NCBI RefSeq assembly: GCF_030848495.1
Contig: NZ_JAVDDT010000002.1
Location: forward strand, 310,001 to 374,000
Source: Natronospira bacteriovora
Lineage (GTDB): Bacteria > Pseudomonadota > Gammaproteobacteria > Natronospirales > Natronospiraceae
Direction: 5' to 3'
DNA length: 64,000 nt
A program made the position numbers and the translations under genes. Every line of letters begins with the position of its first letter. Within the stretch, counting starts at the first letter, position 1. Below are positions 62,149-64,000 of the stretch, one piece after another. Below the pieces are notes generated by a model. That model worked only from the letters and a program-made list of their open reading frames with translations, had not been told where the DNA came from and made no database searches.

Positions 62149-62505
62149 ATGCTGGAAAATTACATCCCCATCCTTATCTTTCTCGGTATCTCGACCGGGC
62201 TGGGCGTGGTACTCCTCCTGGTGGGGCTGATCCTTGGTCCCCAGAATCCGGACTCCGAGAAGAACTCGCCTTACGAGTGCGGCTTCGAGGCCTTTGAAGA
62301 TACGCGGATGAAGTTCGACGTCCGCTATTATCTCGTCGCCATTCTCTTCATCATCTTCGATCTCGAGATTGCCTTCCTCTTCCCCTGGGCGGTTGCCCTG
62401 GGTGATATCGGGGTGTTTGGTTTCACGGCCATGATGATCTTCCTCGCCGTGCTCGTGGTCGGTTTCATCTATGAGTGGAAGAAGGGTGCTCTGGAATGGG
62501 AGTAG
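62149..62505 (+). CDS. nuoA: NADH-quinone oxidoreductase subunit A
   Basis: A 118-residue membrane subunit of complex I with three hydrophobic segments. Marks include [43 protein letters not shown], the signature of NuoA. It starts the nuo operon and its 3' end overlaps nuoB by ten bases. Confidence 0.97.
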   Translation: MLENYIPILIFLGISTGLGVVLLLVGLILGPQNPDSEKNSPYECGFEAFEDTRMKFDVRYYLVAILFIIFDLEIAFLFPWAVALGDIGVFGFTAMMIFLAVLVVGFIYEWKKGALEWE

Positions 62506-62975
62506 AAAACGGTGTCGTAAAACGCGGCTTCGTCACCACTTCCGTGGACAAGCTTTACAATTGGGCCCGTACCGGTTCCATGTGGCCGATGACCTTTGGC
62601 CTTGCTTGCTGCGCTGTGGAGATGATGCATGCTGGCGCAGCGCGCTATGACATGGACCGATTCGGTGTCCTGTTCCGTCCCAGTCCGCGCCAGTCAGACG
62701 TGATGATTGTTGCGGGTACGCTCTGCAACAAGATGGCCCCCGCCCTGAGAAAGGTTTACGACCAGATGGCCGAGCCCCGCTGGGTGATCTCCATGGGGTC
62801 CTGCGCCAACGGTGGCGGCTACTACCACTATTCCTATTCGGTAACCCGGGGTTGTGATCGCGTCGTCCCCGTGGATATTTATGTGCCTGGTTGTCCGCCG
62901 TCCGCCGAGCAGTTGCTCTACGGCATCATCCAGCTGCAGAACAAGATTCGCCGAACCAATACCATTGCCCGCTGA
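62496..62975 (+). CDS. nuoB: NADH-quinone oxidoreductase subunit B
   Basis: A 159-residue subunit that holds the terminal iron-sulfur cluster N2. Cluster cysteines are in [26 protein letters not shown] and [14 protein letters not shown]. The ATG at 62496 lies inside nuoA; an ATG seven codons upstream is less likely. Confidence 0.97.
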   Translation: MGVENGVVKRGFVTTSVDKLYNWARTGSMWPMTFGLACCAVEMMHAGAARYDMDRFGVLFRPSPRQSDVMIVAGTLCNKMAPALRKVYDQMAEPRWVISMGSCANGGGYYHYSYSVTRGCDRVVPVDIYVPGCPPSAEQLLYGIIQLQNKIRRTNTIAR

Positions 62976-62988
62976 TCAGGTCGCTGTC

Positions 62989-63702
62989 ATGAGTAAGTGG
63001 ATCGAATCCCTGCATGAAGCGATTGTTGATCGTTTTGGCGATAAGCTGAAGCGATTTGACAGTCGTGTGGATGAGCTCAGCTATGAGGTGGCACCCGAGG
63101 ATCTGCTCGAGGTCTGTCAGGCCCTTCGGGATGAGTCACCGTTCAATTTCGAGCAGCTCATGGATGTCTGCGGTGTGGACTACCTTGCCTATGGCAAGAG
63201 CCAGTGGGCCACGGACAAGAGTACCTCCATCGGTTTCAGTCGTGGTGTCGAGCGTACGCAAAGTCACGCCTTCGCCAGCAGTGACGAGGTGGAAGAGGGC
63301 AGGAATCGCTTTGCGGTCGTCTACCATCTGTTGTCGATCTCCCGGAACCAGCGTCTTCGTCTTCGCTGCTGGTGCCCCCAGGAAGATCCTCCGGTTGTGG
63401 ATTCCGTGACTCCGGTCTGGAATGGCGCCAACTGGTTTGAGCGAGAAGCCTTTGATCTTTACGGCATCCTTTTCAATGGTCACCCGGATCTGCGTCGTAT
63501 TCTTACCGACTACGGGTTCGTCGGACATCCGTTCCGCAAGGACTTCCCCCTGATCGGGAATGTGGAAGTCCGCTATGACCCGGAGAAACGCCGCGTGGTT
63601 TACCAGCCCGTCAGCATCGAGCCTCGCACAACGGTACCGAAGGTGATTCGCGAAGATCACCAGTATGTGGAAGGCTTCAAGGAGTCGTCCGGCAATGCCT
63701 GA
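62989..63702 (+). CDS. nuoC: NADH-quinone oxidoreductase subunit C
   Basis: A 237-residue peripheral-arm subunit. Marks are [16 protein letters not shown], the [41 protein letters not shown] signature, and [17 protein letters not shown]. The ATG at 62989 was preferred to upstream in-frame codons inside nuoB. It is separate from nuoD rather than fused as in E. coli NuoCD. Confidence 0.96.
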   Translation: MSKWIESLHEAIVDRFGDKLKRFDSRVDELSYEVAPEDLLEVCQALRDESPFNFEQLMDVCGVDYLAYGKSQWATDKSTSIGFSRGVERTQSHAFASSDEVEEGRNRFAVVYHLLSISRNQRLRLRCWCPQEDPPVVDSVTPVWNGANWFEREAFDLYGILFNGHPDLRRILTDYGFVGHPFRKDFPLIGNVEVRYDPEKRRVVYQPVSIEPRTTVPKVIREDHQYVEGFKESSGNA

Positions 63703-64000
63703 GATTCAGAGCTATACAATGAACTTCGGGCCGCAGCATCCGGCGGCCCACGGCGTGCTCCGTCTCATCCTGGAGATGGAAGGCGAGGTTATTCGTCGGG
63801 TGGATCCGCATATCGGTCTGCTTCACCGCGCCACGGAAAAGCTTGCGGAGAATAAGCCTTATAACCACAGCATCGGCTACATGGATCGTCTCGACTATGT
63901 GTCCATGATGTGTAATGAGCATGCCTATGTGATGGCCATTGAAAAGCTCATGGGCATTGAGCCGCCGATTCGGGCTCAGTACATTCGTACGCTTTATGAT
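63695..64000 (+). CDS. nuoD: NADH-quinone oxidoreductase subunit D, N-terminal part (runs off right edge)
   Basis: The first 102 codons are visible, starting [20 protein letters not shown], followed by [29 protein letters not shown] and [17 protein letters not shown]. This is the quinone-site 49-kDa subunit. The start overlaps nuoC by eight bases. The rest lies outside the window. Confidence 0.96.
   Translation, partial: MPEIQSYTMNFGPQHPAAHGVLRLILEMEGEVIRRVDPHIGLLHRATEKLAENKPYNHSIGYMDRLDYVSMMCNEHAYVMAIEKLMGIEPPIRAQYIRTLYD

Overview
The window is a gene-dense, GC-rich chromosomal segment of a gammaproteobacterium. Gene content and order (hrcA-grpE-dnaK-dnaJ-dapB-carAB-greA / yhbY-rlmE-ftsH-folP-glmM-tpiA-secG-tRNA-Leu-nuoA-D; fur-recN-nadK; smpB-ssrA; gltX-tRNA-Ala-tRNA-Glu) are typical of that class. 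A sulfide-oxidation locus, an SLC13 symporter and an NSS-type sodium symporter would fit a sulfur-exposed, possibly saline or alkaline habitat, perhaps an Ectothiorhodospira- or Wenzhouxiangella-like lineage; this placement is inference. No rRNA, CRISPR array, prophage or complete insertion sequence was seen.

Left region (1-8.2 kb), all on the minus strand, is a sulfide/persulfide module. A long operon runs from an MMPL/RND transporter through a LolA-like protein, an outer-membrane barrel, a DUF2892 membrane protein, sulfide:quinone oxidoreductase and an ArsR-family repressor with the two cysteines of persulfide sensors (SqrR/BigR type) to the first codons of a Dps-like gene. A persulfide dioxygenase lies just upstream as its own unit. 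The operon promoter and the dioxygenase promoter share the dyad ATTAG-N6-CTAAT next to or over their -10 boxes, so the repressor probably controls both. This ties an envelope export trio to sulfide detoxification.

Middle region (8.3-37 kb) mixes housekeeping and accessory genes: HPF, gltX with two tRNAs, an unidentified lipoprotein/membrane-protein pair with an FNR-like box nearby, an HD-GYP phosphodiesterase, an orphan chromosomal ParM-like actin, a secreted PGRP/amidase protein, a PmtA-like methyltransferase, a glutathionyl-hydroquinone reductase, divergent doxX/lysR, a host-attachment-type protein, an overlapping srkA-thrE-DUF3301-GGDEF operon, typA, dusA, an M28 peptidase, a methyltransferase, a large membrane kinase-like protein with a degenerate ATP site, and an SLC13 transporter. 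Between dusA and the M28 gene lies a striking noncoding block of nested inverted repeats symmetric about position 29537.

Right region (36.8-64 kb) is conserved core: ssrA and smpB, an NSS transporter, ratA-rnfH, bamE/fur, recN, nadK, a CIRCE-controlled hrcA-grpE-dnaK-dnaJ cluster, dapB, carAB, greA, yhbY, rlmE, ftsH, folP-glmM, tpiA-secG, tRNA-Leu and the start of the nuo complex I operon, which runs off the right edge in nuoD.
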